This document shows, one piece after another, positions 34,115 through 43,456 of a stretch of 64,000 nucleotides of DNA (positions are counted from its first letter, which is position 1; each line of letters begins with the position of its first letter). A program made the position numbers and the translations under genes. Source of the stretch: CADEED01 sp043747875 (lineage in GTDB: Bacteria; Pseudomonadota; Gammaproteobacteria; Steroidobacterales; Steroidobacteraceae); NCBI GenBank assembly GCA_043747875.1, contig JAYTOI010000062.1, forward strand, positions 1 through 64,000. The letters run 5' to 3'. Under the pieces are notes generated by a model. The model ran no database searches, was not told the origin of the DNA, and worked only from the letters and a program-made list of their open reading frames with translations.

Positions 34115-35527
34115 ATGAACTCCAATCGACTGCTGACGATCTCGTGCGGCGTGCTGTTTGCCGCCGCCGCCGTCCAGGCCGAAACGCCGGCCAATCCGCA
34201 CGCTGCCAAGGCCCGCGAAATCTACGCGAAGGTGATTTCGATCCCGACGCAGGAAGGCAATGCGAAAGTGCCGGAAATGGCCGCCTACCTCGCGCAGGAG
34301 TTTCGCGACGCGGGCTTTCCGCCCGACGACATCCACATCGTGCCGTTCAAGGGCCGCACCGACCAGACGGCCTCGCTGGTAGTGAGATACCGCGGCAACG
34401 GCAAGGGCGGCAAACCCATCCTGCTGCTCGCGCACATGGATGTCGTCACGGCGAACCGCGCGGAGTGGGAGCGCGATCCGTACCAGTTGATCGAGGAGAA
34501 CGGCTTCTTCTACGGCCGCGGTACCTACGACGACAAACAAGGCGTGACCGCGCTGGTCGCCACGCTGCTGCGGCTCAAGAGCGAGAAGTTCGTCCCGGCG
34601 CGCGATCTCATTCTCTACTTGAGCGGTGACGAGGAAACTGAGCAGGCCACCACCATCGATATCGTCAAGAACCACCGCGCGCTCGTGGATGCCGAATACG
34701 CGCTCAATGCCGACGCGGGTAGCGGCGCGCTCGATGACGCGACCGGCAAACCGCTGTACTACGCGTTCCAGACTGCCGAGAAAACCTACGCGGACTTCGC
34801 GGTGACGGCGCGCAATGCCGGCGGCCACAGCTCGCTGCCGCGCGCCGACAACGCCATTTACGATCTCGCCGCGGCGCTGCAGCGGCTCGCCAGACACCGC
34901 TTCGCGGTCATGACCAACGACACCACCGCAGCTTCGCTGGCCGCCGCCGGCAAGATCACGCCCGGCGAGCTCGGCACGATGCTGACGCGTTTCGCCGCCA
35001 ATCCACGCGACCAGGCCGCAGCGGAATTCCTCGCGGGCCAGCCCGAGTACGTCGGCCAGACGCGCACCACCTGCGTCGCCACCATGCTCGGCGGCGGACA
35101 CGCGCAGAACGCGCTGCCGCAGACTGCCACCGCGAACGTGAATTGCCGCATCTTCCCCGGCACGAAGATCGAAGACGTGCGGCTGACACTGCAGAAAGTC
35201 ATGGAGCCCGGCGTCGAGGTGACACTCACGGGCGAGCCGATGTCGAGCGATGCCTCGCCACTGCGCAAGGATGTCGTCGACGCGGTCACGCGCGCCGTGC
35301 GTCGCATCCACCCCGGCATTCCCGTGGTGCCATCGCAGAGCTCGGGCGCCACCGACAGCCTGGTGTTCCGCGCTGCCGGCATTCCCTCCTACGGCGTCGA
35401 CGGCAATTTCATGCGCCCGAAGGACGATTTCTCGCACGGGCTCAACGAGCGCCTGTCGGTGCAATCGTTCTACGACAGCCTGACGTATTGGAACCTCCTG
35501 CTTCGGGATCTCGCGGGCAAGCGCTGA
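34115..35527 (+). CDS. Exported M20 family metallopeptidase
   Basis: This 470-residue protein has a signal peptide ('LLTISCGVLFAAAAVQAE') and the M20 di-zinc site: His in 'LLLAHMDVV', Asp in 'GRGTYDDKQGV', the Glu-Glu pair in 'LSGDEETEQ', Asp/Glu in 'ALNADAGSGAL', and the last His in 'DFSHGLNERL'. The inserted dimerisation domain contains 'VTARNAGGHSSLPRADNAIY'. It resembles the carboxypeptidase/dipeptidase PepV-CPG70 group and probably trims peptides in the periplasm. It is followed after 14 bases by the TPR-sulfotransferase gene. Confidence 0.92.
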   Translation: MNSNRLLTISCGVLFAAAAVQAETPANPHAAKAREIYAKVISIPTQEGNAKVPEMAAYLAQEFRDAGFPPDDIHIVPFKGRTDQTASLVVRYRGNGKGGKPILLLAHMDVVTANRAEWERDPYQLIEENGFFYGRGTYDDKQGVTALVATLLRLKSEKFVPARDLILYLSGDEETEQATTIDIVKNHRALVDAEYALNADAGSGALDDATGKPLYYAFQTAEKTYADFAVTARNAGGHSSLPRADNAIYDLAAALQRLARHRFAVMTNDTTAASLAAAGKITPGELGTMLTRFAANPRDQAAAEFLAGQPEYVGQTRTTCVATMLGGGHAQNALPQTATANVNCRIFPGTKIEDVRLTLQKVMEPGVEVTLTGEPMSSDASPLRKDVVDAVTRAVRRIHPGIPVVPSQSSGATDSLVFRAAGIPSYGVDGNFMRPKDDFSHGLNERLSVQSFYDSLTYWNLLLRDLAGKR

Positions 35528-35541
35528 GATAGTTAGTCCGC

Positions 35542-37479
35542 ATGAGCAGTCCGGAGGAACCGCAGGGTACGGTCGCGCTCGCGCTGACGCACGCGCAACG
35601 GCTGCTGGATCGTGACGCGCCGGCCGCGGCCGAGCAGGCCGCCGAGATCCTGAAAGTGATGCCGGATCATGCCGGGGCATTGACGCTTTCGGGCCTTGCG
35701 CTCGGCAAGCTCGGCCAGGGCGAGGCGGCCATCGCAGCACTGCGACGCTCGGTGCATCTGAAACCCGAACAGCCGGAGGCGTGGCGCGCGCTCGGCGATC
35801 ACTACTGCGCGCTCGAGATGTCTGCAGCCGCGGATGAGGCGTATGCGCAGAGCGTGCGCCACTCGACGCGCGACCCGAGGCTCATGGGAGCGGCGCTGGC
35901 GCTGGCCGAGAATCGCATCCCCGAGGCGGAAGCCCCGCTGCGCGAGCATCTGAAGCGCCATCCCACCGACGTCGCGGCCATCCGCATGCTGGCCGAGGTC
36001 GCCGCGCGCATCGGGCGCATCCATGACGCGGAGACTTTGCTGGCGCGCTGTCTCGAACTCGCGCCCGGCTTCGCCGCCGCGCGCCACAACTACGCGCTCG
36101 TGCTCCATCGGCAGAACAAGACCGAGGCGGCGCTGGCCGAAGTCGACCGGCTGCTTGCGGATGAGCCGCGCAATCCGGGGTTTCGCAATCTGCGCGCGGC
36201 CATTCTCGGACGCATCGGGGAGTATGCCGCCTCGATCGAGCAATACCGCGAGGTGCTGGCCGAATATCCGAACCAGGCCAAGGTCTGGATGAGCCTGGGC
36301 CATGCGTTGAAAACGGCGGGGCGCAACCCGGAGAGCACCGAAGCCTACGAGCACAGCATCGCGAAGATGCCGCATCTCGGAGAAGCGTACTGGAGCCTCG
36401 CCAATCTCAAGACCTTCCGCTTCTCGCCCGATCAGACGCAGGCCATGCGTGCGCAGCTCGCCGACCAGCGACTCGCCGCCGAAGACCGGTTCCACTTCGA
36501 GTTCTCCCTGGGCAAGGCGCTCGAAGACGCGGGCCAGTTCGAGCAATCCTTCACGCACTACGTCGAAGGCAATCGTCTGCGCCGCGCCATGATCCGTTAC
36601 GACGCCGACGAGAACCACGCCCACGTCGAACGCTCGCGGCGTTTGTTCACGCGCGAATTCTTCGCGGAGCGTCAGAGCTGGGGGTGCGCCGCGCCGGATC
36701 CGGTGTTCATCGTCGGACTGCCACGGTCCGGGTCCACCCTGGTCGAGCAGATTCTGGCCTCACACTCCAAGGTAGAGGGCACGATGGAGCTGCCGGACGT
36801 GGCCATGCTGGCGCGCGCCGTCGGCAGCCGCACCACGCGCGCCGGCTCCGCCTATCCGCGTGCGCTCGAGAAATTCTCGTCCGGGGAACTGAGCGCCCTC
36901 GGCGAGCAATACCTGGCGCAGACGCGCATCCAGCGCAAAGCGGTGACGCCGTTCTTCATCGACAAGATGCCTAACAACTTTGCGCACCTGGGGTTGATCC
37001 ACCTGATGCTGCCGAACGCGAAGATCATCGACGCACGCCGCCATCCGCTCGGCTGTTGCCTGTCGGGCTTCAAGCAGCACTTCGCGCGCGGCCAGGCCTT
37101 TACCTACGACCTCGCGGAGATCGGCCGCTATTACCGCGACTACGTGGAGCTCATGGCGCACTTCGATGACGTGTTGCCAGGCCGCGTCCATCGCGTGTTC
37201 TACGAAGACATGGTGCAGAACACCGAGGCCGAGGTGCGGCGGCTGCTCGGGTACTGCGGGCTGGGCTTCGAGCCTGGGGTGCTGAAGTTCCACGAGAACC
37301 AGCGCGCAGTGCGCACCGCCAGCTCCGAGCAGGTGCGACAGCCGATTTTTCGCGAAGGCCTGGATCAGTGGCGGCACTACGAGGCGTGGCTGGAGCCGCT
37401 CAAACAGGCGCTCGGCGATGTGCTGACCCTTTATCCACTCGTCCCGAGTTTTGCTTCCGCGGCGAGAGGCTTACACTGA
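35542..37479 (+). CDS. TPR-repeat sulfotransferase
   Basis: This 645-residue protein has eight to nine tetratricopeptide repeats in the first 330 residues ('GALTLSGLALGKLGQGEAAI', 'AWRALGDHYCALEMSAAADE', 'KVWMSLGHALKTAGRNPEST'). A sulfotransferase domain follows at about 390-620. Its PAPS 5'-phosphosulfate loop is 'VFIVGLPRSGSTLVEQIL' and the 3'-phosphate region includes 'DARRHPLGCCLSGFKQHF'. There is no signal peptide. Genes of this build commonly lie beside TonB-dependent receptors, as here (the receptor starts 62 bases downstream). The acceptor may be a protein tyrosine or a glycan; this is unknown. Confidence 0.9.
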   Translation: MSSPEEPQGTVALALTHAQRLLDRDAPAAAEQAAEILKVMPDHAGALTLSGLALGKLGQGEAAIAALRRSVHLKPEQPEAWRALGDHYCALEMSAAADEAYAQSVRHSTRDPRLMGAALALAENRIPEAEAPLREHLKRHPTDVAAIRMLAEVAARIGRIHDAETLLARCLELAPGFAAARHNYALVLHRQNKTEAALAEVDRLLADEPRNPGFRNLRAAILGRIGEYAASIEQYREVLAEYPNQAKVWMSLGHALKTAGRNPESTEAYEHSIAKMPHLGEAYWSLANLKTFRFSPDQTQAMRAQLADQRLAAEDRFHFEFSLGKALEDAGQFEQSFTHYVEGNRLRRAMIRYDADENHAHVERSRRLFTREFFAERQSWGCAAPDPVFIVGLPRSGSTLVEQILASHSKVEGTMELPDVAMLARAVGSRTTRAGSAYPRALEKFSSGELSALGEQYLAQTRIQRKAVTPFFIDKMPNNFAHLGLIHLMLPNAKIIDARRHPLGCCLSGFKQHFARGQAFTYDLAEIGRYYRDYVELMAHFDDVLPGRVHRVFYEDMVQNTEAEVRRLLGYCGLGFEPGVLKFHENQRAVRTASSEQVRQPIFREGLDQWRHYEAWLEPLKQALGDVLTLYPLVPSFASAARGLH

Positions 37480-37541
37480 CGGCACTTGAACCGCGCGCGG
37501 TGCGCTCGCGTTCATCCGCACACAAAAAACGGGGAGCTCGT

Positions 37542-39959
37542 ATGACACGCAGCAAACAGCGGAAGATTCGGCGTTTGAAGGCGAGATCGCGATTCCTCAA
37601 CGGCCTTCCATTGGCCGGTGCGCTGCTCGCGGGCGTGGGTTTCGCGCAGGCGCAGACGGCGGACCAGGAGGGGAATGCGGGCCTCGACGAAGTCGTGGTC
37701 ACGGCGCTCAAGACACGGCAGGACCTGCAGGATGTGCCGCTCTCCATACAGGCGCTCGGCACCGAGAAGCTCGAGCAGCTGCACGTCGGCGATTTCGAGG
37801 ACTTCGTGAAATTCCTGCCGAGCGTGTCCTATCAACAGGCCGGTCCCGGGTTCGCGCGCGTATTCATGCGCGGCGCGGCTTCGGGCGACAACGGCAATCA
37901 CTCCGGTTCGCAGCCCGGCGTCGGCCAGTATCTCGACGAGCAGCCCATCACCACGATCCAGGGCGCGCTCGACGTCCACATGTACGACATCGCGCGCGTC
38001 GAGTCGCTCGCCGGCCCCCAAGGCACGCTGTACGGCGCGAACTCGCAGTCCGGCACCATCCGCATCATCACCAACAAGCCCGATCCCGCCGGTTTCGACG
38101 CGGGCTTCAGCCTCGAAGGCAACACCGTCGCGCATGGCGATCAGGGTTACCTCGGCGAAGGAATGGTGAACGTGCCGATCGGCGAAAAAGCCGCCATCCG
38201 CTTGGTCGGCTGGGCGCGCCACGATGCCGGCTACATCGACAATCTCGCGGCGACCCGGACCTTCCCGACCTCCGGCGCGACGTTGAGCTCGCTGGCTGAG
38301 GACAACTACAACGACTCGGACACGTATGGCGCGCGCGCCGCGCTCAAGATCGATCTCAACGACAACTGGACCATCACGCCCGGCATCATGGGGCAGCGGA
38401 CCAAGACGAACGGCGTCTACGCCCAGGAATCCGGATTGCGGGAACTGTCGGTCGAGCACTGGCATCCGGAGAACAGCGACGACCGCTGGACGCAGGCCGC
38501 GCTCACCGTCGAGGGCAAGATCGCAAACCTCGACATGACGTTCGCCAGCTCGTACCTCGAGCGCGACGTGGACGTGAATTCGGACTACTCGGACTACGCG
38601 TTTTTCTACGACACGCTGGCCGGCTACGGTGCGTACTTCACCGACAACGACGGCGAGTTCGTCAATCCTTCGCAGTTCATCAACGGCAAGGACGGCTACA
38701 CCAAGTGGAGCCACGAGCTGCGCTTCGCCTCTCCGACGGAGAACAAGGTGCACTTCGTCGCCGGCCTGTTCGCGCAGCGCCAGACGCACGACATCGAGCA
38801 GGCGTACAACATCACGGATCTCGCGGACGCCAGCGCCGTCACGGGCCGGCCCGATACGTTCTGGCTCACGAAGCAGTGGCGCGTCGATCGGGATTCGGCG
38901 GTCTTCGGCGAAGTCACCTGGGACGTGACCGACAAACTGGCGCTCACCGGTGGCGCGCGCTATTTCCGCTACGAGAATTCGCTCGAAGGATTCTTCGGCT
39001 TCGGCGCGACCAACCCGTATTTCCTGCTGTTCGGCAGCCTGACAGGCGAGCCTTCCTGCAACGGCGATCCGGTCTTCGAGGATGCGCCTTGCACCAACCT
39101 CAACAAGACCGTCGAGGACAAGGACTCCACGTTCAAGTTCAACGCGACGTACCACCTCACGGACGATGCGATGTTGTACTTCACGCGGTCCGAGGGCTTC
39201 CGCCCCGGCGGCGTCAATCGCCGCGGCACCTTCCCGCCGTACAAGTCGGACTTCCTCACCAACTACGAGATCGGCTGGAAGACGTCCTGGCTCGACGACA
39301 AGTTGCGCTTCAACGGCGCGATCTATCACGGGGATTGGGACAATTTCCAGTTCTCGTTCCTGGGTGAAAATGGCCTCACCAACCTCACGAATGCGCCGGG
39401 CGGGGCCACCCTCGAAGGCATCGAGATGGACCTGCAATGGGCCGTCACGGATTCCTTCTCGCTGTTCGGTGGCATCGCGATCCAGCATTCGGAGCTGTCC
39501 GATGACTTCTGCCTGTTGCTGGACGACGACGGAAATCCGCTGTCCGAGGCGGCGTGCCTCGACGGCGACGGCAATCCGACGCCCTTCACGCCGAAGGGTA
39601 CGCGGCTTCCGAGCACCCCGGAGTTCAAGGGTAGTTTGACCGGGCGCTACGAGTTCGACCTGGCGGGCACGCAGGCGCACATCCAGGGCTCCGTGGTGCA
39701 CGAAGGTCTGAGGCGCACCGCGCTGCTGGAATCCGAGAACGACGTTCTGCGCGACTCGGATTCCTACTCGCTCGTCGACCTGTCGTTCGGCGTGGAGAAG
39801 GACCGGTGGTCCGCGGAGATGTTCGTCCAGAACGTCTTCGACGAGAACGCCGCCCTGTACAGCTACGCCGAGTGCACGGTCGATGTGTGCGGTGGCATCG
39901 TCTATTCCGTCATGACCCGCCCGCGCACCATCGGTCTCAAGTTCACGCAAAAGTTCTGA
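37542..39959 (+). CDS. TonB-dependent outer-membrane receptor
   Basis: This 805-residue receptor has a long Tat-like basic N-terminus and signal peptide ('FLNGLPLAGALLAGVGFAQA'). The TonB box/plug start is 'LDEVVVTALKTRQDLQDVPL', with plug signatures 'VESLAGPQGTLYGANSQSGT' and 'IRIITNKP'. A 22-strand barrel ends with the family C-terminus '...TIGLKFTQKF'. I chose ATG 37542 (GGGGAG upstream); the open frame before it overlaps the sulfotransferase. The 'LQDVPLSIQAL' plug start is typical of the large proteobacterial subfamily for siderophores, sterol-like or aromatic ligands. The ligand is not identifiable. Confidence 0.92.
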   Translation: MTRSKQRKIRRLKARSRFLNGLPLAGALLAGVGFAQAQTADQEGNAGLDEVVVTALKTRQDLQDVPLSIQALGTEKLEQLHVGDFEDFVKFLPSVSYQQAGPGFARVFMRGAASGDNGNHSGSQPGVGQYLDEQPITTIQGALDVHMYDIARVESLAGPQGTLYGANSQSGTIRIITNKPDPAGFDAGFSLEGNTVAHGDQGYLGEGMVNVPIGEKAAIRLVGWARHDAGYIDNLAATRTFPTSGATLSSLAEDNYNDSDTYGARAALKIDLNDNWTITPGIMGQRTKTNGVYAQESGLRELSVEHWHPENSDDRWTQAALTVEGKIANLDMTFASSYLERDVDVNSDYSDYAFFYDTLAGYGAYFTDNDGEFVNPSQFINGKDGYTKWSHELRFASPTENKVHFVAGLFAQRQTHDIEQAYNITDLADASAVTGRPDTFWLTKQWRVDRDSAVFGEVTWDVTDKLALTGGARYFRYENSLEGFFGFGATNPYFLLFGSLTGEPSCNGDPVFEDAPCTNLNKTVEDKDSTFKFNATYHLTDDAMLYFTRSEGFRPGGVNRRGTFPPYKSDFLTNYEIGWKTSWLDDKLRFNGAIYHGDWDNFQFSFLGENGLTNLTNAPGGATLEGIEMDLQWAVTDSFSLFGGIAIQHSELSDDFCLLLDDDGNPLSEAACLDGDGNPTPFTPKGTRLPSTPEFKGSLTGRYEFDLAGTQAHIQGSVVHEGLRRTALLESENDVLRDSDSYSLVDLSFGVEKDRWSAEMFVQNVFDENAALYSYAECTVDVCGGIVYSVMTRPRTIGLKFTQKF

Positions 39960-39969
39960 TGCGTGCCTG

Positions 39970-40449
39970 ATGGAAACACCGCTACAGGGACGTCCGCCCT
40001 TTCCGCCGTTCACGCGTGAGACGGCGGCACAGAAGGCGCGCGCCGCGGAGGATGCGTGGAACTCGCGCGACCCCGGGCGTGTGTCGCTGGCGTACACGGT
40101 AGATAGTGCGTGGCGCAACCGCGCCGAGTTCTTCAGCGGTCGCCCGGCCATCGTCGAATTCCTGACGCGCAAGTGGGCGCGCGAGCTCGACTACCGGTTG
40201 ATCAAAGAGGTGTGGGCGTTCGAGGGCGCGCGCATCGCCGTGCGCTTCGCGTACGAGTGGTGCGACGACTCCACCCACTGGTTCCGCTCCTACGGCAATG
40301 AAAACTGGGAGTTCGACGAGTTCGGGCTCATGCGCCGGCGGCACGCGAGCATCAACGACCTCGTCATCAGCGCAGCGGAGCGGAAATTCCACTGGCCGCT
40401 GGGGCGCAGGCCGGATGAGCACCCCGGGCTGAGTGACCTCGGGCTATAG
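39970..40449 (+). CDS. DUF1348 NTF2-like protein
   Basis: This 159-residue protein is a full-length DUF1348/nuclear-transport-factor-2-like cone: 'KARAAEDAWNSRDPGRVSLA', 'DSAWRNRAEFFSGRPAIVEF', 'RIAVRFAYEWCDDSTHWFRS' and 'YGNENWEFDEFGLMRRRHAS'. It starts 10 bases after the TonB receptor stop and could be co-transcribed with it. Substrate and reaction are unknown. Confidence 0.9.
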   Translation: METPLQGRPPFPPFTRETAAQKARAAEDAWNSRDPGRVSLAYTVDSAWRNRAEFFSGRPAIVEFLTRKWARELDYRLIKEVWAFEGARIAVRFAYEWCDDSTHWFRSYGNENWEFDEFGLMRRRHASINDLVISAAERKFHWPLGRRPDEHPGLSDLGL

Positions 40450-40454
40450 GCCCC

Positions 40455-40711
40455 ATGGATATCACTTACGATGAGGCGTGGAAGGGATTGCTCGCGGGCG
40501 ATTTCTCGCGGCTCCATCCGTTGTTTGCGTCGCCGCCAACAACTATGGCGGCACGGTGCTAGGCTGCGCTATCTGGTCCGTGCTGCACGAGCCGCGCGAC
40601 GGTCAACTCACCATCATCCAATTGCTGCTCCAGGCCGGCGCGCGCGTCGACCCGGCGTGGACTCCCACCGACGATGCGCGCATCGACGCGCTGCTCAAAG
40701 GAACCCCGTGA
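40455..40711 (+). pseudogene. Ankyrin-repeat protein, internally deleted and frameshifted
   Basis: ATG 40455 begins 'MDITYDEAWKGLLAGDFSRL' followed by 'HPLFA', a normal beginning for short ankyrin proteins, but the frame stops at 40562. The next frame continues as the family's C-terminal part: 'NNYGGTVLGCAIWSVLHEPR' and 'IIQLLLQAGARVDPAWTPTD', ending at 40711. The central ankyrin repeats are missing and the halves are out of frame, so a deletion joined the ends. Its final TGA overlaps the GTG start of the next gene. Confidence 0.7.
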
Positions 40712-41016
40712 TCCGATCCCGTGACGATATTGCCACCGCCCTGCGCGCCAGCGCCGAGAACGGTGGCCTGCAAATCGAGGAGGCCGATCTCGGTGCGGAA
40801 TTCTTCGACGTCAAGAGTGGTCTGGCGCGCGAAGTCGTGCGCAGATTCACCAGCTACCGCGCCCGAGTCGCGCTGGTGGTGGGCGATCTCTCGTCGCATG
40901 GTGCCGAGTTCGCAGAGCTGGCGCACGAGCATCGCGCGCATGCCATGGTCCGGTTCTTCGGCTCCACGCAGCAGGCGCGGCAATGGCTGGCGCAGTTGCC
41001 CAACAAGAGGTGCTGA
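40708..41016 (+). CDS. DUF4180 protein (short N-terminus)
   Basis: This protein of about 102 residues starts at GTG 40708. It matches DUF4180 well from 'RSRDDIATALRASAENGG' through 'LGAEFFDVKSGLAREVVRRF' and 'YRARVALVVGDLSSHGAEF' to the end. Family members usually have about 20 more residues in front, which may have been lost when the neighbouring ankyrin gene was shortened. Function of the family is unknown. Confidence 0.7.
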   Translation: MIRSRDDIATALRASAENGGLQIEEADLGAEFFDVKSGLAREVVRRFTSYRARVALVVGDLSSHGAEFAELAHEHRAHAMVRFFGSTQQARQWLAQLPNKRC

Positions 41017-41232
41017 GGCGAATGGCACTAACTCAAGCCGCAACCGCTGCGCGCGCGAGGGCCAGGCACTGATGTGAAGTAGGAAGGCTGGCCGGGGTTG
41101 GTAGGAAGTTTGTTACCACACATCCACCCAGCCGACCCCGAGGCCAGCCTCGATGGGTCGTAGTCGTGAGTTTCGAACACAGCAACGTCGAAGGCGCATT
41201 GGTTGTCGGGTGCGACGGAGCACGGCGGACAC

Positions 41233-41363
41233 GTAGAACGTCGCCTCGCTGGTACCCATCTGCCGGCACACCTCGCTCACCGTCTGACCGGCTTCCGCTT
41301 GCTTCAGCGCGAAAAGTATCTTCTCTTCGCTATGTCCCGATCGCTTCGGCTGCTTGTCCTTCT
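41233..41363 (-). mobile_element. IS3-family transposase OrfA fragment
   Basis: On the minus strand one frame reads 'KQPKRSGHSEEKILFALKQA' then 'EAGQTVSEVCRQMGTSEATF' and 'Y'. This is the helix-turn-helix start of IS3-group OrfA ('sEeqI-aLkqaEaG-pv-evcrk-Gis-aTfY'). Homology ends right after 'TFY', without OrfB or terminal repeats. It is an old scrap in the 430-base gap between the DUF4180 and TetR genes; the rest of that gap shows nothing else. Confidence 0.7.
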
Positions 41364-41447
41364 GCCAAGGCTTCCGAAGCCACGTTACTCCAGTTCTAAA
41401 CGGATACGAAAAACCGAAGTGACGTCAGTGCCATTCGTGCTGAGGCC

Positions 41448-42023
41448 TCAACGCAGCCCGGCGATCATGCGGTGGAACTGCGCGTCCAGCGCCGCGGCCT
41501 CCATCGGCCGGTGATGATCCAGCCACCACGTCAGTAGATTGATGACCGTGCCGGCGAAATGCTGCGCGAGCAGCGCCGCGGGCATCGGCTGCGGCTCGCC
41601 AGCGCGCGCGGCGACGATGCAGCGCTCGAATCCTTCCGCAAACTTGTTCTGCCACACCTTCGTGATGAGATCGATCTTGCGCGAGCGCGCCAGCGAGTCG
41701 TAGATCGCGCGCATGTCGTGCACGTGCTCGAGCAGGAATTTCAGATCGAAGCCGTAGCGATTCGCGGCCGCGTCCCAGTGCAGGCGGGCACCCATCATGT
41801 CGCCGAACAACACGATGTGGCGTACGAACATCTCGTCCTTGTCGGCGAAGTGCGCGTAGAACGTCGAGCGTCCGATGGATGCGTGCGCGCACACGTCCTG
41901 CACGCTGATGTCGTCGTAGGTCTTCTGGCGCATGAGGTCGATCAATGCCCACGCCAGTGCATCGCGCGTGCGTCGGGCGCGCACGTCCTCACTCTCACCG
42001 GGGATGACCAGACGTTCCTGCAC
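41448..42023 (-). CDS. TetR/AcrR-family transcriptional regulator
   Basis: This 191-residue protein has the TetR N-terminal helix-turn-helix ('TRDALAWALIDLMRQKTYDD', 'ISVQDVCAHASIGRSTFYAH', 'FADKDEMFVRHI') and a helical ligand/dimerisation domain ('GTVINLLTWWLDHHRPMEAA'). I chose GTG 42023, which has GGAGGGCGG upstream; the longer open frame is antisense to the membrane gene. It is divergent from the membrane protein at 42120, its probable target. Confidence 0.88.
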   Translation of the reverse strand: MQERLVIPGESEDVRARRTRDALAWALIDLMRQKTYDDISVQDVCAHASIGRSTFYAHFADKDEMFVRHIVLFGDMMGARLHWDAAANRYGFDLKFLLEHVHDMRAIYDSLARSRKIDLITKVWQNKFAEGFERCIVAARAGEPQPMPAALLAQHFAGTVINLLTWWLDHHRPMEAAALDAQFHRMIAGLR

Positions 42024-42119
42024 AAAACCGCCCTCCGTGTCCCGAATCCCCGCGCCGCCGCTGACCGGCGCGCGGGCGCCCAGTATCGTGCGCCGCTTCG
42101 AATCCAAGGGAGCGACACG

Positions 42120-42773
42120 ATGCGAGACGACAGGATATACGGCGGCGCGCTGATTCTCGGAGCGATCGCCTTCCTCGGCACAGGTGCGCTGCATCCCAGC
42201 GGCAACCAGTTGTTGTCCTCGGCGGAAAGTTTCGCGCGCTATGCGCCGATCAATGTGCTTGCGCACACGCTCGGGCTGTTCGGCGTCTGGCTGACCTTCG
42301 TCGGGCTCGTCGGCCTCGCGCGGCGCCTGGGGCCGCAACGCCCGGCGGTGACGGGCGCGCTGGTGGCGTACGGCCTCGCCGCGTGCATGGTCAGCTTCGC
42401 GGCGATCACCGACGGACTGGTCGCGACGCGCCTCGCGCAGGCACATCTCGGCGCGGAAACCGCCGCGCAGCGCGAGACGCTGATCGGGTTCATGAAGTTC
42501 TGCTACAACCTCGCGAGCTCGCTGTCGCGCTACTACGTGACCGCCGTGGCAATCGCGCTGCTGCTGTGCTCGTGGACGGCGTGGGTTGCGCGTTTCGATC
42601 GCGTGTTGCCGTGGATCGGCGCCGCGATCGGCGCAGGGGCGCTCGTGGCGCAATGGCGCGGCGCGCTGCAGATGAACCTCCACGACGTGATGCTGCTCGC
42701 CGTGGGGCAGGGCGCGTGGATGATCTGGGCGGGCGTCGCGCTGTGGCGCCGCCCGGTAGAATCCCGGGTGTGA
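42120..42773 (+). CDS. Six-helix membrane protein, TetR-linked
   Basis: This 217-residue protein has about six transmembrane helices ('YGGALILGAIAFLGTGALHP', 'NVLAHTLGLFGVWLTFVGLV', 'VTGALVAYGLAACMVSFAAI', 'YYVTAVAIALLLCSWTAWVA', 'VLLGAAIG'-type segments, 'DVMLLAVGQGAWMIWAGVAL'). Start ATG 42120 has AAGGGAG upstream. It overlaps the following ankyrin gene by GTGA. I recognise no named family; it resembles small DUF4386-like membrane proteins. Confidence 0.65.
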   Translation: MRDDRIYGGALILGAIAFLGTGALHPSGNQLLSSAESFARYAPINVLAHTLGLFGVWLTFVGLVGLARRLGPQRPAVTGALVAYGLAACMVSFAAITDGLVATRLAQAHLGAETAAQRETLIGFMKFCYNLASSLSRYYVTAVAIALLLCSWTAWVARFDRVLPWIGAAIGAGALVAQWRGALQMNLHDVMLLAVGQGAWMIWAGVALWRRPVESRV

Positions 42774-43456
42774 ACCCGGAGGCAAACGAAAGTATCCGCA
42801 CGCTCATCGACGCCGGCGACGTCGAGGCGCTGCGCGCCGCGCTCACGGCGGACCGCGCGCTCGCGCTGCGCCCAGTGCGCTGGCAGTTGCACCGGTGGAA
42901 CGAGTCCGATCCGCTGCACTACGTGTGCGACAGCGTCGGCAATGGCTGGCTGACGAACGGGCGCGAGGGCGAGGTCGCGGCGACGTTGCTTGCCGCCGGA
43001 GCCGCGCTCGAAGGCACGGACCAGCGCGAGTCCCCGCTGATTGCGGCCGCGTCGCCGGGTGCGGGGAAGGTGGCGCAGGTGTTGTTGGAAGCCGGCGCGA
43101 ACGTCGAGCGCACGTCGGTGTTCGGCGCGCGCGCACTGCACTGGGCGGCGTGGACGGGCGACGCGCAGACGGTGCGCCTGCTGCTCGCGCGCCGGCCCGA
43201 CATCGAGGCGCGGTGCAGCGAGTTCGGGGCGACGCCGCTGTTCTGGGCCGTACACGGCCTGTCGCCCAGAGGTCCGCGTGAAAAGAGCGACCAGCTCGGT
43301 GCCGCGCAGGCCTTGCTCGAAGCGGGCGCGCGCCTGGATACCTCTAACAAAGAAGGGTTGAGCGCGTCCGACCTGGCGCGCAGCTTCGCGCAGCGCGACC
43401 TGTGCGAGTTGTTGGAGCGCTACGCGACCGGCCCGGTAGAGCGGTGCGGTGCCTGA
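42770..43456 (+). CDS. Ankyrin-repeat protein
   Basis: This 228-residue protein starts at GTG 42770, overlapping the membrane gene stop. It is made of four to five ankyrin repeats: 'IRTLIDAGDVEALRAALTA', 'EVAATLLAAGAALEGTDQRE', 'KVAQVLLEAGANVERTSVFG', 'RALHWAAWTGDAQTVRLLLA' and 'AAQALLEAGARLDTSNKEG'. There is no signal peptide, so it is probably cytoplasmic and acts by protein binding. It is related in type to the decayed ankyrin gene at 40455-40711 but retains a full repeat array. Confidence 0.88.
   Translation: MNPEANESIRTLIDAGDVEALRAALTADRALALRPVRWQLHRWNESDPLHYVCDSVGNGWLTNGREGEVAATLLAAGAALEGTDQRESPLIAAASPGAGKVAQVLLEAGANVERTSVFGARALHWAAWTGDAQTVRLLLARRPDIEARCSEFGATPLFWAVHGLSPRGPREKSDQLGAAQALLEAGARLDTSNKEGLSASDLARSFAQRDLCELLERYATGPVERCGA

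Noticed and set aside
37512..40172. 886-residue open frame antisense to the TonB receptor
   Set aside because: It mirrors the receptor gene codon pattern, has no domain or ribosome binding site, and its composition (many Val/Arg/Ala/Glu) is that of a GC-rich shadow frame.
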